DNA of 64,000 nt from Mesostigma viride (lineage: Eukaryota; Streptophyta; Mesostigmatophyceae; Mesostigmatales; Mesostigmataceae): NCBI GenBank assembly GCA_009746045.1, contig RPFO01001275.1, positions 1 through 64,000 on the forward strand. Direction: 5' to 3'. The notes below the pieces were generated by a model. It was not told the DNA's origin and ran no database searches. It was given only the letters and a program-made list of their open reading frames with translations. Positions 30,521-41,700 of this stretch are shown piece by piece (position 1 is the stretch's first letter; every line of letters starts with the position of its first letter). The translations under genes were made by a program, and so were the position numbers.

Positions 30521-30913
30521 TCAATCCTTTTTAACAACAGTAATGGATAGGGAACCAAACTCCAAAGTGAGAGGAGTATCTGAAGCAGATGCAGATGCAG
30601 CCCGTTTAGGGGGAGAAGAAGGAGGGGTAGCAAAGACTAGAGCTTCTACTGGAGGACGACCATGAGGAATAGGGCGTACATGCAGGCCTAAATCTGTTTG
30701 GCTATGATCTATAAGGAACTGCTGAGCTTCTTCAAAGGACATAAATTTCTTATACCTAATTACGTTGTATACACGATTCTGAACGATCTTCCTAGCGTCG
30801 GACCAAGAAAGGAAAATGGAGGACCATTGAGGCGTAATCACTACGTAATATTTAGCTAGACTATTATCGCTAGAAGAATGGGAAGGAGCAGTAAAAGATC
30901 GCCGTTGGCTCAT
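30521..30913 (-). CDS. RNase H1 N-terminal-like (Cauli_VI type) domain ORF, 130 aa
   Basis: From ATG 30913 (MSQRRSFTAPSHSS) the segment YYVVITPQWSSIFLSWSDAR followed by RYKKFMSFEEAQQFL matches the pattern of the small domain found at the N terminus of eukaryotic RNase H1 and in caulimovirus protein VI, which binds RNA-DNA hybrids or double-stranded RNA. The C-terminal third is Pro/Ser/Ala-rich. It lies upstream of gag in the same orientation as the gypsy element, so it is probably its first ORF, although a host gene fragment cannot be excluded. Confidence 0.6.
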   Translation of the reverse strand: MSQRRSFTAPSHSSSDNSLAKYYVVITPQWSSIFLSWSDARKIVQNRVYNVIRYKKFMSFEEAQQFLIDHSQTDLGLHVRPIPHGRPPVEALVFATPPSSPPKRAASASASDTPLTLEFGSLSITVVKKD

Positions 30914-31885
30914 GGTAACGCACCTGGTAGGTCTTGAGCAGTCAAATGAGGAGAACGAGGAGAAGGCGACTTATCTCGGGTGTCTGAAACCGAACCAGAT
31001 TGACGACGCACGTAGGGGCGATGTTTCCAGCGCCAGGTGGTCGTAAGTATCCGGTTTCAAGAATTCTGCGTCCGGCGATGGGTCGTCTAAATACAAAGCA
31101 GGCAAGATGCAGAAAAAGGGTAATCTACGAGACGCTAGCCGTCTCTCTATCGTCGAACCAAAACCAGCAACTGTCTACGGCAGTAAACCATCTTTCTAAG
31201 GAAAACAAGACGAGGAAAAGGAGCTATATACGAAAGGAGTTTCCGCTTCGAGCAGGTCTAACTTCTAGGCAGGGCGTGTCCTGAATCAGGCAGCACTACC
31301 CCCTAGCTTGACGGCGACCCGCCCATTACCTGTCAAGTAGGTGTCGTCTTCTTTTCCCAGCCGCGGAAGGGTTGATTCAATGACGTATGTTGCAAAGGAT
31401 CGTCGTCTCGCTCTCTATCTAAACTACCTCCGAGTCCATTGTTACGCCGCAAGCCTCGGCCACCACCTCTACCTCTACCTGTCCTGATACTACCTAAACT
31501 AGTGAGGCCGCTTCTATTTACACCCCTAGCGAAAGACGACGAGACGAACCAGATCTCAATGCATTTACATATGTACTACTGTAATATGCCATAGGCCATT
31601 TAATCAAACCCGTTTACTCCAGGAAAAGAGGAAGGAAACACAACTAAACTGCCGTGACCCAAGCTAATATGTGTTAATTCATTTAACACACGCCGAGTGC
31701 ACACACAAGGGGTAGAACGCGCATAAATGGTCACCAACGGTCCAACACGCTCGGGCCGACATGGCCCTCGCCTACAGATGCACGCTGGTCCACTACATCT
31801 ACTGATGTACGCTGGTCCACTACATTCTACCACAGGATAAGGACCACTAGTAAAGTACGCGGCGCGGCGCCCAACGGCACCCAAT

Positions 31886-32450
31886 GTACCACAGTACTGT
31901 TACGAGGACAATAATGTCCCGGTAGGAGCCTAAACGTAAACCTAGGGACAACCGAGGCAAAAGACCTAATTTACGTCCGTAACTACAACGAATTGTTACG
32001 CGACGTAACACTGTGACACCGTTAAGCACGCGTATATATAGAGGCAGCCACAGCAGGGTATGGCCTTGTTATACGCTGCCCCGCCATCCCAAGGCCTCGT
32101 AGGGTCCCCTAGCGCTTGTAAGATGCTCAAGGGACCGTCTGGATAGCATGGTAATGCGCGTTGAGACTAATTGGTCCTATTGGTCCTAAAACCCACATTT
32201 TGGCCAAATTCGCGCTTTGAGGTCTGGCAGGTGGCAGGGCCCATTCATGCACTAAATGTAATTATTTGACCCCAGGTTTTTGATAGAAACTAAAAAAGTG
32301 TGTTATCTGTCATGGGCACGAATGCCAGGGTCAAATTTTAATGTTTGCATGTATATATTTTGATTCCACAAGTTTGGTCCTAAATTTAGGACAATGCTTT
32401 AGAAGTGTCGGCTACTGGGCTACATAGGCATGTAGAGCTACCTGCCTCAT
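31886..32450. other. Putative LTR/leader remnant and unassigned DNA
   Basis: If the primer-binding-site-like sequence near 31885 is correct, the 5' LTR of the minus-strand gypsy element starts here. A TATATATA on both strands near 32032-32039 could be its TATA box. No second copy was found, so this stays tentative. Nothing coding is seen. Confidence 0.3.
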
Positions 32451-33110
32451 TGTTGTGCACACACGCAACAGGTTGCCCGTGTCGAGGTAAGGCAAGGGCA
32501 CATGACGTGCCCAGCCACCTCGTACATTGTGGTCGAATTGGGCATGGTCAGGAGCCTTTTGGATGGCATAGGAAGTGTTAGTGTGCCTTAATACTCACTA
32601 CTGCCTTCCTTAGCGTCTGCACAGGTGGCCAACTGCCAAAATTAATAACTGCAACAGCTGAGCTCAGAATGCCACCAAACTTTGACAGTGCCTTCTATGG
32701 TCATGACAAAATTTGACTATTTCTTTTTAGGCCTAATTGATGTGTAATGAGTGTGTATGGGGACGCCCCGCCTAAAAAAGCGTATTTTTGGCCCAAATAA
32801 TTAATAACTCAAAGGGATGTGCTGATTTTGTTGATCCAATCAGGTAGAAACCATGTCCCATGACATTTTTATATGGGTTGTGCTTTTTTCATGCAACTGG
32901 TTCTCCCACTGTTCTGGGCAAGATGTTCCCCGGACAGCGTTTTTTTTCTATTTTTAGCTCATAGCCGGTGTAAGGCTGGGGGTAGATAGTACCCCCAACA
33001 AGTGGTGGTATGCATGCCCAAACATCATGTTTATGGTCCCCAAACATCATTCAGTGGTTGTCAGTTGCATTTCTGTAGTTATTAGGGGGCTTCAGTTTTG
33101 ATACATTTCC
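32451..33110. repeat. Dispersed repeat R2, copy 1
   Basis: The block from TTCTATTTTTAGCTC (about 32946) through GTACCCCCAACAAGTGGTGG to CCAAACATCATGTTTATGGT (about 33040) recurs at about 42568-42660 with few changes, and weaker similarity extends upstream (ATTAATAACTCAAA, GCGTCTGCACAGGTGGCC). A more diverged relative lies near 54540-54900. No coding potential seen. Type of element unknown. Confidence 0.7.
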
Positions 33111-33184
33111 ATGGGAGTCACCCTCCCCTTAATTAAGCATGCCATTAATTGAACTCGTGCTCCCGTTGGGGAGTCACGAAGCAT

Positions 33185-33780
33185 GCCATGGAGTACAAAA
33201 AGGGCTCTGCTGCTGACCCCGGTAACTATCGGGGTGTCTGCCTCCAGAGCGCCGCACTGAAGGTCTTCATGGGCATGATGCGCTGCACAGGCTCCGCGCC
33301 GCGCTGGACCCACACCTGGGTGAGTCTCAGAATCATGGGTTTCTGTCGTGGTCGTAACACTGTCATGGTTGTATTTGTCGCGCGCCGGTTGATGGAGGAG
33401 GTGCGTCGCCTTTGCCCTGACGGTCTGCCGCTGGTCTTCAAATTTTTGTTGACTATATCAAGGCCTTTGACACGGTCCTCTGGGAGGCTCTTTGTCCCAT
33501 CCTAGCTTTGGATCGTGCATGTACTGACCAGCGTTTATTGCTGCCATTCGTCGGCTGTATGAGGGCTCACCTGGGCAGTAGTGCACGGACTGCGGAAGGC
33601 ACCTCCCCACCATTCCCCCTTCACCTCGGGGTGTGGCAAGGTTGTGTCCTGTCCCCATATCTGTTTATTATTGTCGCGGATCACGTCATGCGCCGGGCAC
33701 GTGCGCGCTTTACTGCTCTGAATTAAGGGGTTCGAGCCCGGCCTGGACATCCTTAACGACAGTGTACAGGCATACGCTAT
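33185..33780 (+). pseudogene. LINE ORF2 reverse transcriptase, N-terminal palm part
   Basis: DPGNYRGVCLQSAALKVF, GFCRGRNTVMVVFVARRLME and, in the next frame, DYIKAFDTVLWEAL and WQGCVLSPYLFIIVADHVMR match the ordered non-LTR RT blocks, including the K-A-F-D motif. At least one frameshift (near 33445-33460) and in-frame stops make it non-functional. The text GFEPGLDILNDSVQAYA near 33735-33778 leads up to the catalytic motif, which is found only beyond the interruption. Confidence 0.8.
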
Positions 33781-35210
33781 ACGCAATCGTACGGGGCCCA
33801 TGGGTATTGGGTATAATACCCGTACGCTCGTACGGGGTATTATACGCAAATCGTACGGTGACTCTTGCTTGAAAATGCTGTTTTTTTAATGGTTCAGGGG
33901 GTTCCTCAACATTTGACCAATCAGGCATGTTTTCTTTGTGTTCTTGCAATCCACCACATGCCTATGCCATATGTGACACTGTCATCATCTCATGACATTG
34001 GCATTACCGTTGCTGCTTACGAGTACAAGCATTGTCCTGTTTAATTGTTAAGTGAGCACACCATAACAAAGTTGTATGCACAATCAGTGCACACCTGAAA
34101 AGGATAATAACACAAGTAGATATGCATGCGCAATGACACTTGCAGAGGTATAGAGATTGCTGCCACCATTACTGTAGGTTGAACTTATAAAACCACGTCA
34201 TCTCTGGCAGCATGGAATTGCTATATACTAAGACTGAAATACAGCACACGGTCAGTTGGCCAACTTGCCAAACGTAATAAGACATTATGCCAGAAACGGA
34301 CATCTTGCCTACTCGTGTACCTAGGCCACCATGCAATATTGATCTACATGAAGCAAGAATCCATGCGGGCTGCCAACAATGTGGCTAGCGTGCAGGATAC
34401 CATGCATGCCAGCAACCTGACCCAGCTTCCCTAAACCATTAATTAACACATATGGTACGGTGGCTGGCTAGCAGCAGCCGGCATGGCTAAATAAGGCATT
34501 TATGTGCATCGCGAGTCACACCAAATACCCCGCAGCCTGCGACGTAATGCCTCCGGCGGCCTCTTGCACTCGCTCACTCTTGCCTCCTTCGCATACGTGG
34601 CACCCATGATATATGGCAGGTGCTAGCCTTGCTCGGGTGGTAGCCTTGCTCGGGTGGTAGAACCCGAGAAATTTGCATCCAAAAGTGTGCACGTCACTGA
34701 GCTTTTAGTTACCTGTCGGCTGCCCTTTCTTGTTGAGAGTCTGTTCTTTCAAGTTTCACAATGTGTGTCCAGACAGTCTCGAATACGGCCTGCATCTCGT
34801 CGGCCCCATCATCATCGTGTTCCATAGACCCGCACCATCACCGTCACTAGCCATGGTGCCTGGATGTCAATTATGCTACGATTAAATGTTAGGTGCCAGA
34901 TGCGCGCCCTTGTTGGCAGACAACATGACTTCGTCACCTAATTTCGTCGTCCTTCGTCTCCTAGACCCTAGTCCGACACGCAGCAATCTGCAGCAATGCA
35001 CGTTAAAGTACAGTCGTACACGGCCAGCTTGGCACCTGCACGCCCGTTTATTTGTCGCGGAGTTACAGGTCGCCTCAGTCTAGCTCCGGCTCCACGTGCC
35101 GTCCAAAATGATGCCAGAAGCTACTTCAAACACGGTTCATACGCAAAAAAATTCGCAAAAAATACGCAATACGCAAAAAATACGCCGTGCGGAAACCGAA
35201 CAAGCGCGAA
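33781..35210. other. 1.4-kb insertion splitting the LINE RT, no gene
   Basis: The left part has ATACGC/TACGGG/TATAATAC words and the right part TACGCAAAAAATACGC words, like the subterminal sequence of the hAT element at 43350, but no terminal inverted repeat or target duplication could be fixed. A tandem doublet CTTGCTCGGGTGGTAG is at 34630-34662. No gene found. Confidence 0.4.
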
Positions 35211-35218
35211 CATGGCGG

Positions 35219-35640
35219 CGGTGCCGGTGCATGGCCCTGGTTACCTGATTTATGTGGATGATACCACTCTCATTTTGCGCCCCGAGCACATTCAGACCTG
35301 GCTGGACTGTCTAGGCTGAGAGGCGTGGGCGGCCGGTTGGGCTGGATCGAGATTAGTGTCAAAACGGAGGCGATGGTGTTTGGGGCTACCAGCTCCTCGC
35401 CGAGGCCCAAGCTGCTAGACGGGACGGAGGTCCCGTTCCGTGATCTTTTCAAACTGCTGGGTCCCGAGCATGCTCCCCGACACCGCTGACGATGTGGACA
35501 TACGCATCGGCCTGGCCTGGGCTAGGCTTCGTTTTCTCACAACCTACTGGCACTCGAAGGCCGGACCTGGGCGATCGAGCATGCACCACACGCGAATGCC
35601 CTTCAAGGTCCTCGTCCTCACGGTGCTTACGTACTGTATT
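35219..35640 (+). pseudogene. LINE ORF2 reverse transcriptase, catalytic YVDD part
   Basis: YLIYVDDTTLILRPEHIQTW carries the YxDD polymerase motif. After a frame change, LGWIEISVKTEAMVFGA and DIRIGLAWARLRFLTTYWHS with FKVLVLTVLTYC match the conserved RT thumb region of L1-like elements. Stops and frame changes show decay. Coding stops at the TIR element insertion at 35640. Confidence 0.75.
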
Positions 35641-36100
35641 ACCGTAGTGGTCAAAATCACTTTGCGACAAACCTCTTTGCGAATCGACCTCGCAAACTAC
35701 TTTTCATGGGCTTCATTTTGGGTCGCAAAGTTCAAAACTTACCGCGTCGCGCCTGCGCCGTGCCGCACGCAGACAGGTAGAACGAACGCGTGGCGCCAAA
35801 ACTTTCGCGCCTTTTGTCACTTGTCATGCGAAAGCCAAAGGTTTAGGCTTGTGCAGCCATGCACGTTGTCTTGGCACGATGGCAGAAGAGCGGGGAGGCC
35901 GGCAGGCCAGCAGGCAGTCAAGCCTGCTGGCCTATAAATTTACAACATCGAGTACCTGCCAGTTGCCACTGACCATAAACAAGTCGATGGGCTCGCAAAC
36001 CTAAAACTTTGCCTTCATTTTGGGTCGCAAAATATAAATTTCACCCTGTTTTTGGGTCGCAAAGTAGGTTTGTCGCAAAGTGATTTTGACCACTACGGTA
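35640..36100. mobile_element. 461-bp TIR element (MITE) inserted in the LINE RT
   Basis: It has perfect 34-bp terminal inverted repeats starting TACCGTAGTGGTCAAAATC at both ends, then TTTGCGA subterminal words on both sides (GGGTCGCAAA repeated near 35728, 36022 and 36055). Flanks TAT (35637-35639) and TAT (36101-36103) may be a 3-bp target duplication. The LINE RT text resumes after it (GTEAWTLTD). It has no transposase, so it must be mobilised in trans; superfamily not certain. Confidence 0.85.
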
Positions 36101-36655
36101 TATATGGCACCGAGGCATGGACACTCACGGACACACTGGCCGCCAAGGTGCAGACGGCACGGTTCACAGGATGCTTCGACAGGTCCTGAATGTAGGGTTT
36201 CCCACACATAGGTCATTTGAGTCTTTGTATCAGCAGGGTATGCCTCCCGTTTCGGACGAGATTAGTAGGGAGCGTAGGATAGCATTTGTAGGACATCCTG
36301 CTCGCACCAGTCAGGTAGATATACCGCCCAATTGGTCTGGCCGCCCGGCCCAGCGGCTTAATTGGCCAGCCAGGGCGGCACATCCTGACCTGGCCGCCTG
36401 GCCCCAAGGACATTCCTAGAAAGATGGGTAAACCTGCCATGAACTACACTCAGATGCTGCTCGGCATGGCCGACCTAGTGCATGGTCCCAGCTCAGTTTG
36501 AACACTGCATTCACTCCCTCTCTCTTGCTTGGACTGCTATGCAGAACAAGAAGAGGTGGCAGAAGATTGTCCAGGCCCACACGCGCCAGCCCCTGTGGGC
36601 AAGCCCCCTCCCCCGGCCAAGCTGAAGGGGCGCTTTGCTGAGTAGCGTAGCTAGT
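36101..36655 (+). pseudogene. LINE ORF2 C-terminal region
   Basis: GTEAWTLTDTLAAKVQTARF, VLNVGFPTHRSFESLYQQGM with DEISRERRIAFVGH, and finally NKKRWQKIVQAHTRQPLW follow the usual end of L1-like ORF2 (the arginine-rich W-x-GH region and a C-terminal KRW segment). Frames change several times. The stop-like TAG and AT-rich 3' UTR lie after 36640. Confidence 0.7.
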
Positions 36656-37122
36656 AGGGTTTTTTCTAGACGAGATAGCTTAGTTAGAGTTATAGCTTAG
36701 TTCGGTTCCGTGGCTTCGCCCACCTCCATCCATCCAGCAAGGAATATGTGCTACATGATCTCCCAACGGAGTACGTCATGTTATAATTTAATTTACTATG
36801 TTATAATTTAAAATGCCACCATGGAGTACCCCGTACGAGCCACGAGCCACGAGGTAGCCATGCATGCTGACGGCGGCGCTCGATCATAACTTTCACGTTT
36901 GAGCACCGAATTCAGTCGTGAATATCACAATCGCTTCGTCTTTCTAAGACGCACATGCTGATATAATTTTCCGACGCTATTACGCAATATATGGCGCACA
37001 AACGCACCTCGACGCAATTAACGCAGCCTGGCGGCTGCGCTCGGCCATGAAAATACGTCTGCAGCTCCGGCTGCAGCTTCGCCCTCAGGTCCGGCAGGCA
37101 GCAGTGACACTATAGTCGCGCA

Positions 37123-38445
37123 ATGGTGGTTGCCCAGCACCCTCCCGGGCTTCATGCCTCGCCCTCAGCCTCACCCGAGCGGCCGAGCCCAAACGCAGCC
37201 GCCCAACCGAACCTAGCTGGTCTGAGTACGACTTTGACGTTGACAAGTTATTTTCCACCTTCGACGTCAACAGACCCGGCTATTTCAACAAGGCACACAT
37301 CCGGATACTGGAGCTCCTGTTTTATGGGTCGTATGACTCCCTTCTTGACCTGTGCCAGCGCCTCCAACGCCACAAATCATTGCTTCCGCAGCCAGTCTGA
37401 CGGCCCGATGTTCAGCTCCGCGCAGCTGACCTGTCTGACTGGTCGCGACCGCGCGCCTTCAGCTTGCCGCCCTCTTTTCCATGCCCTCTTCAGCGTGCTT
37501 CCGCGGACCTCTGGCAACCCGTCCCTTTGACCGAATTCAGCTTCCTCACCCACCTCCACGCAGCCATCTCACAGCACGTGACACCCCTAGCTGCAGATGT
37601 GGCAGCTGTGGGTCGCACGCTGGCTGCTGAGCTCCCCACCATCCCCACCGCTACCGCCACCCTCCTCGCCTCCACCCGGCCCCCCCCCCCCTCCGCCTCC
37701 ACCGACTCCATCACCGCCCAGCTCCGCGACATTGACCAGCGCCTTCAGGATAATGCAATCGCCATCGAGGTGCTGCAAAACATGCACCGCCGGCCTCACC
37801 GCCCAGGCGGTGAAGGACATTGCCGCCAAGCCAGCCCCGGCTGGCCTGGCCGGCGATGCTCCTCCCATCCCGACCTGGGCGCACATGCTTAAGCAGCACG
37901 CCACCTCCACACATGTGCACCACCTCCACCACCTCCGCCGTCGCAGCACAGCTCCAGCAGCAGACGCTCGACCTCCGCGAGGAGGCCGAGCTCGCCAAGC
38001 GCAGCCTCAACGTCATTGTCAAGAACTTCGACATGGAGGAAGGTGAGAATTCCGAGAAGCTTGCGCGTGCGTTTGAGAGAGAAATTCTTAGTCTCATGGG
38101 CCTTACTGGTGAGATCGAACTGGTCGCCCACCGCCTTCCCCGCGCGCGGCCGGGGTAAGGCAGGGGCGCCCCCGCTCCTTCTCACCTTTCAGAACCCGGC
38201 GGACATTGAAGATTTCTTTCCTCCGACGCCGCAAGCGGCTCGAGAAGACTCACTTCACCCTTGACGACGACTTGACCCTGGCGCAGCAACAACGGCGACG
38301 GGAGCTATGGCCGACCGGCTACCTCCAGCTCCAGCAGACCAAGGCGGGGCAGCCGGTGTACTGGAAGGGGGCGGCCATCTACGTCGGCCACAAGCCCTGG
38401 CATGCGACCCCTGCGGCCCCAACGACTCCAGACGCCCCAGCTTAG
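37123..38445 (+). pseudogene. LINE ORF1 (L1 ORF1p-like), frame-broken
   Basis: The pieces in order are a Pro/Ser-rich N terminus, a coiled-coil-like stretch (QLRDIDQRLQDNAIAIEVLQ), an RRM-like segment (KRSLNVIVKNFDMEEGENSE, EIELVAHRLPRARPG), PPLLLTFQNPADIEDFF and a C-terminal domain with AQQQRRRELWPTGYLQLQQ and YWKGAAIYVGHKPW before TAG 38443. This is the architecture of L1 ORF1p (Transposase_22 type), an RNA-binding chaperone of the LINE RNP. At least four frame changes occur. A second, more diverged C-terminal copy lies at 62843-63086. Confidence 0.75.
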
Positions 38446-39196
38446 GGGAATACAGCAGCAGTAGTGTAGAATAGATAGACCGTGGCCATGTAAATGTAAG
38501 CCCCCTATAGGCTCTATACCAGCTGATTCACGATTTTTATTTGGCCATGTACATGTGCGCCTATGATGTGCCACACTCCAGATGATGCCTAGCTTTATTT
38601 AGTTATGATGTGCCCATGCAGAGAGCTGCTCTCTGCTGAGATGCCACACTCTAGATCTTGTATAGCTATGCTGATCTTCCCCCCCATGACAGGCTCCCCC
38701 TTAGCTGGGCATAGCTTGATAGATCATGGGGATGCAGGTGCCATGGTGCACCTAGAGCAAGTGTCGTTTACATTCCCACCCTTGCAGGAAGTAGCTTAGA
38801 ATGTAGTATAGACCATATGCCCCTTGGACGAAGATGATGGACAAGGCCAAGTGGGCCCAGGTCGTAGAGGACAACGAGCCCCCCCCTGTGGGGAAGCGCC
38901 CGCGTGTGCAAACCCGCGGGAGGCAGGCCAGACAGCTCCCCTAGGGCAGCGTGAGGCTGTCTAGATAGATGTTGTAGTTAGAATGCTGTTAGATAGATGT
39001 CGTAGGTAGCTGCTGTAGATAGATTAGACCGGTAGGACTGCTTGCACCCATTCATCCATCCATCCATCGGGGTTAATGCTCCGTGACTCCCCAACGGGAG
39101 CACGAGTCTAATTATTAATTAATATGCCCCTTCTCAAGGGCTATGTGCTACATATACTCCCAACGGAGTTATGTTCCTAATTAATTAATTAATTAA
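38446..39196 (+). mobile_element. LINE 3' ends with (TTAA)n tails
   Basis: After ORF1 comes about 370 bp of unassigned 3' DNA. At 38824-38943 an ORF2 C-terminal fragment appears (KMMDKAKWAQVVEDNEPP), the same as at 56157-56270. It ends in GGTTAATGCTCCGTGACTCC, then CCAACGGGAGCACGAGTCTA and TAATTATTAATTAAT (39071-39128). A second 3' end, CTCCCAACGGAGTT plus (TTAA)n, follows to 39196. The segment GCTCC...GGAGC can fold as a 3' hairpin, as expected for a reverse-transcriptase recognition site. Confidence 0.7.
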
Positions 39197-40539
39197 CCCT
39201 TAGTCCGCTGACCCATTTTTGGCACTTTCATACCCCTGAAAATGAAAAAAATCATAACTCACAGGCCACAACTCCAAATACCCCCAACCAAGATGCTAGG
39301 AGTATCTACACTTCAAGGGCTTTCAGAATATGCAACAATACCACGGGTTTATCAAAGCATTTGGATGATAGCTCTACTCAAAGTTGGCCAAAAGACGATC
39401 TTTTTTTCCCAAGGAAAAGTCTACCCCCCCCTAACTTCCCAGGAAGGGTTGGGAATCTCAATACCAACATTGGACAACTTAGTTGGATAGTCCAATGGTG
39501 GTTTCCTTGGGTCAGACCACCCGGATAACCCAATACCCCTATATAACGTGCTCATACATGTGTGTGGATTACGCGCTTGTAAACAGATATCTATGACATG
39601 CAACACAGTAATGCATTATAACAAGCCATCAAAGGCTGCCAAAAGTGCTGGAATACAAACACGTTGCCTACCTGTACTGATGGAGTGATAAACTCCAAAG
39701 AAATGCCATAAACTGGGCACTTTCAGGGCTAATACCACTCTTTACAACAGGCATGGAAGCTTGCTGAAATATGCATGCATAAAATCGTCATTTATAATGC
39801 ATGGGATACGCATTCCGCTGCAAACAACACGCAAATACGCTGTCGTACCTGGCTCGTTCATGCCCTACCCGGAATCCGCTGGCCGGGACCCTCATATCTC
39901 ACACATACTGATGCTCTACAGGCAAAGGCCGCCATAGCCGCATACTGCATGATCCGCCATGACTACCAGGTTGATGTTCAGTGCAAAGATGGCCACTAAA
40001 CTAGTCCGCATTCTCAGCAATCGCTGCAGCTGACGTCCCTTACCCAAACTGGATGCCCGGGCTGGCGCAGATTGCCCGGCCATAGGGAGAAAATCGACCT
40101 ATGGTAAGCTATGAACCGTCTGGAACTGACGACCAGGATAGTTCTATTTTCCTACCTGTATTTTCCCAACCCTATAAATCTGGCCGTGCCTGACCTACGA
40201 AAATCATGCATCGTCATTCTGAGCAATATTCTGAACCGTTTCAAGCCGCGAGACGCAAAAATTTCGTGACAGCGGCACGTTGGTAGCCATATCTCATTAC
40301 GCGCGCGCGCGAGCGAAAATTTCCCGCCAAAGTCACGTGATACATTCTCAATGCACGTTGTAATTACCAGGCTATGGCGAATATTACCCCCAAACCTATG
40401 CATCACCTTCGTCCCTAAGTGTTCCCGGACCCACCGGACAACTGTCCTCCGTCACAAGTGGCGCGGCGCTTGCGGCGCGGCGCGAAATTCGACCGTTAGT
40501 CAAACCCCCCGACAGGTCGGGGGGTTAGCGGACTAAGGG
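39197..40539. mobile_element. piggyBac-like non-autonomous element in a LINE tail
   Basis: The terminal inverted repeats are CCCTTAGTCCGCTGACCC (39197-39214) and the reverse complement of CCCTTAGTCCGCTAACCC at 40522-40539, with one mismatch. Both ends are flanked by TTAA, within TTAATTAATTAATTAA. TIRs beginning CCC with a TTAA target are the signature of the piggyBac superfamily. The 1343-bp element has only short ORFs and no recognisable transposase, so it is non-autonomous. Near the right end a hairpin AACCCCCCGACAGGTCGGGG is present. Confidence 0.8.
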
Positions 40540-40600
40540 TTAATTAATTAATTAATTAATTAATTAATTAATTAATTAATTAATTAATGGATTAATGGAG
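40540..40600. repeat. Long (TTAA)n tract, remainder of the LINE tail
   Basis: About 45 bp of TTAA repeats continue the tail interrupted by the piggyBac-like element. It provides many overlapping TTAA target sites. Confidence 0.85.
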
Positions 40601-40799
40601 TACCCCATGAGGTACTTTTCTACGCGGATACGTCACCCGCGAAGGCTTGAGTACGTGGCGCAACTCCGACTCGCCCAGGTCTGGAGTCGCAGATAGCAAT
40701 AAAAAAGTGCATGCAACATTGCAAACATGGCCATGGAAAAGGGCAGGAGCCACGCACGCAGCAAATCAAAACGGTTCCTGGACCATGAGTTGGTCGGGC

Positions 40800-41700
40800 A
40801 TAAAGGCAGTTAAGGGGACTCGGCGCGGCGAATATTTTCCGCGCCAAAAAAATTCCGCGGTACCCTCCGTACCGCGTGAAAAGTGGGTGCACGGTGCGCG
40901 CACCCCTTGCGGAAGTGGCCATGGCGACTGCTTTTAGACGAAACGTGACAAATCTGGCCCGCGGAAAGCAGAAAAAAATGCTCGATTGTTGGAGAAAATT
41001 AGTTACTGATTCTAATTTATGGTGGGATGGCTGCGATCTATAATTTCGCGGGCTTTTTTTCTTTGCCATCGGCAGGGGGGGTCCGGCCTGAATTTCTGTC
41101 GGGATGAATAAAGTATAATGGATGCCTGCCGGTGTGATTGTCGATTGTTGCCAGTTTTGATGGTCGTAAGGAAAGCTAGTTTAATGACGTTTCTAAAGCC
41201 GTAAAAATTCCCGCTGTTATCTTTACCTTTCCCGTCATTAAATTGCGGTAAGATAACATTAGGCCTGCGCGATGCGCGCCCAACCTCTCCTTGAAAGGGT
41301 GGCCTTTCTTGTGCGCCTGGGCACGAATAGATGCCCGTTATGGTACGTTCTTGTATTAAACGTCTTAATATAGCGTTTTGCTGCTTTCTTAGCTCGTTGA
41401 GCGTAAGCTTTTTGCCTTCTTTCCGGCCAGATGCTGCCAGGAAGTTGCGGGTCCTGGCGCTGCATCGCTGGATTCCTGGATGTCTTTTAGCAAGTTCGTC
41501 TGTGACGTGGCTGGCTTTCTGCAGCGCGTGGCCCGCAACCTGTCGGGAAGGTGTAATGCTTTTATTTCCATGCTTCTCTGAAATTTCTTTTGCTTAATAG
41601 ACAGTTGTGTTCGAGGAAATTCACGCGGTCTTCCTAAGCAGTAAGCAGCGGCATCATTTTCCCCAGACACTGACGAGCTGGCACCTGTCTCCTAAAGAAA
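40800..41700 (+). repeat. Dispersed repeat R1, copy 1, with a short ATG frame
   Basis: AAAAGTGGGTGCACGGTGCG through CGGAAGTGGCCATGGCGACT (40879-40929) is almost identical to 53357-53407, and weaker matches continue (TGCCATCGGCAGGGGGG; TGCGCGCCTGGGC region; CTTCTCGGGAAGG region). An ATG at 40919 opens a 40-codon frame (MATAFRRNVTNLARGKQKKM). The other copy starts MATAFRRNYHNRASEMHN, so the first eight codons and the DNA before them are the best conserved part. Element type unknown. Confidence 0.6.

Larger units (their letters stand above)
23838..31885 (-). mobile_element. Chromodomain Ty3/gypsy retrotransposon (chromovirus), decayed
   Basis: Read on the minus strand the order is: leader, an RNase H N-terminal-like ORF, gag with a CCHC knuckle, protease, reverse transcriptase, RNase H, integrase with an HHCC finger, chromodomain, and an extra ORF. 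The pol order RT-RH-IN and the terminal chromodomain place it in the chromovirus branch of Ty3/gypsy (Metaviridae). Several frame breaks in gag and RT show decay or base errors. GGTACATTGGGTGCCGTTGG on the minus strand near 31885 could be an LTR end plus primer-binding site. I did not find matching LTRs, so the outer limits are uncertain. Confidence 0.85.
33130..36800 (+). mobile_element. L1-like LINE remnant with split reverse transcriptase
   Basis: RT segments at 33185-33780, 35219-35640 and 36101-36655 are collinear parts of one non-LTR ORF2. They are interrupted by 1.4 kb of other DNA and by a 461-bp TIR element. The 3' side (36750-36830) has CTCCCAACGGAGTA and AT-rich tail sequence like other LINE ends here. 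At 33149-33181 the reverse complement of the family's 3' hairpin (CTCGTGCTCCCGTTGGGGAG) abuts the RT, suggesting an inverted or head-to-head insertion. Confidence 0.8.
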
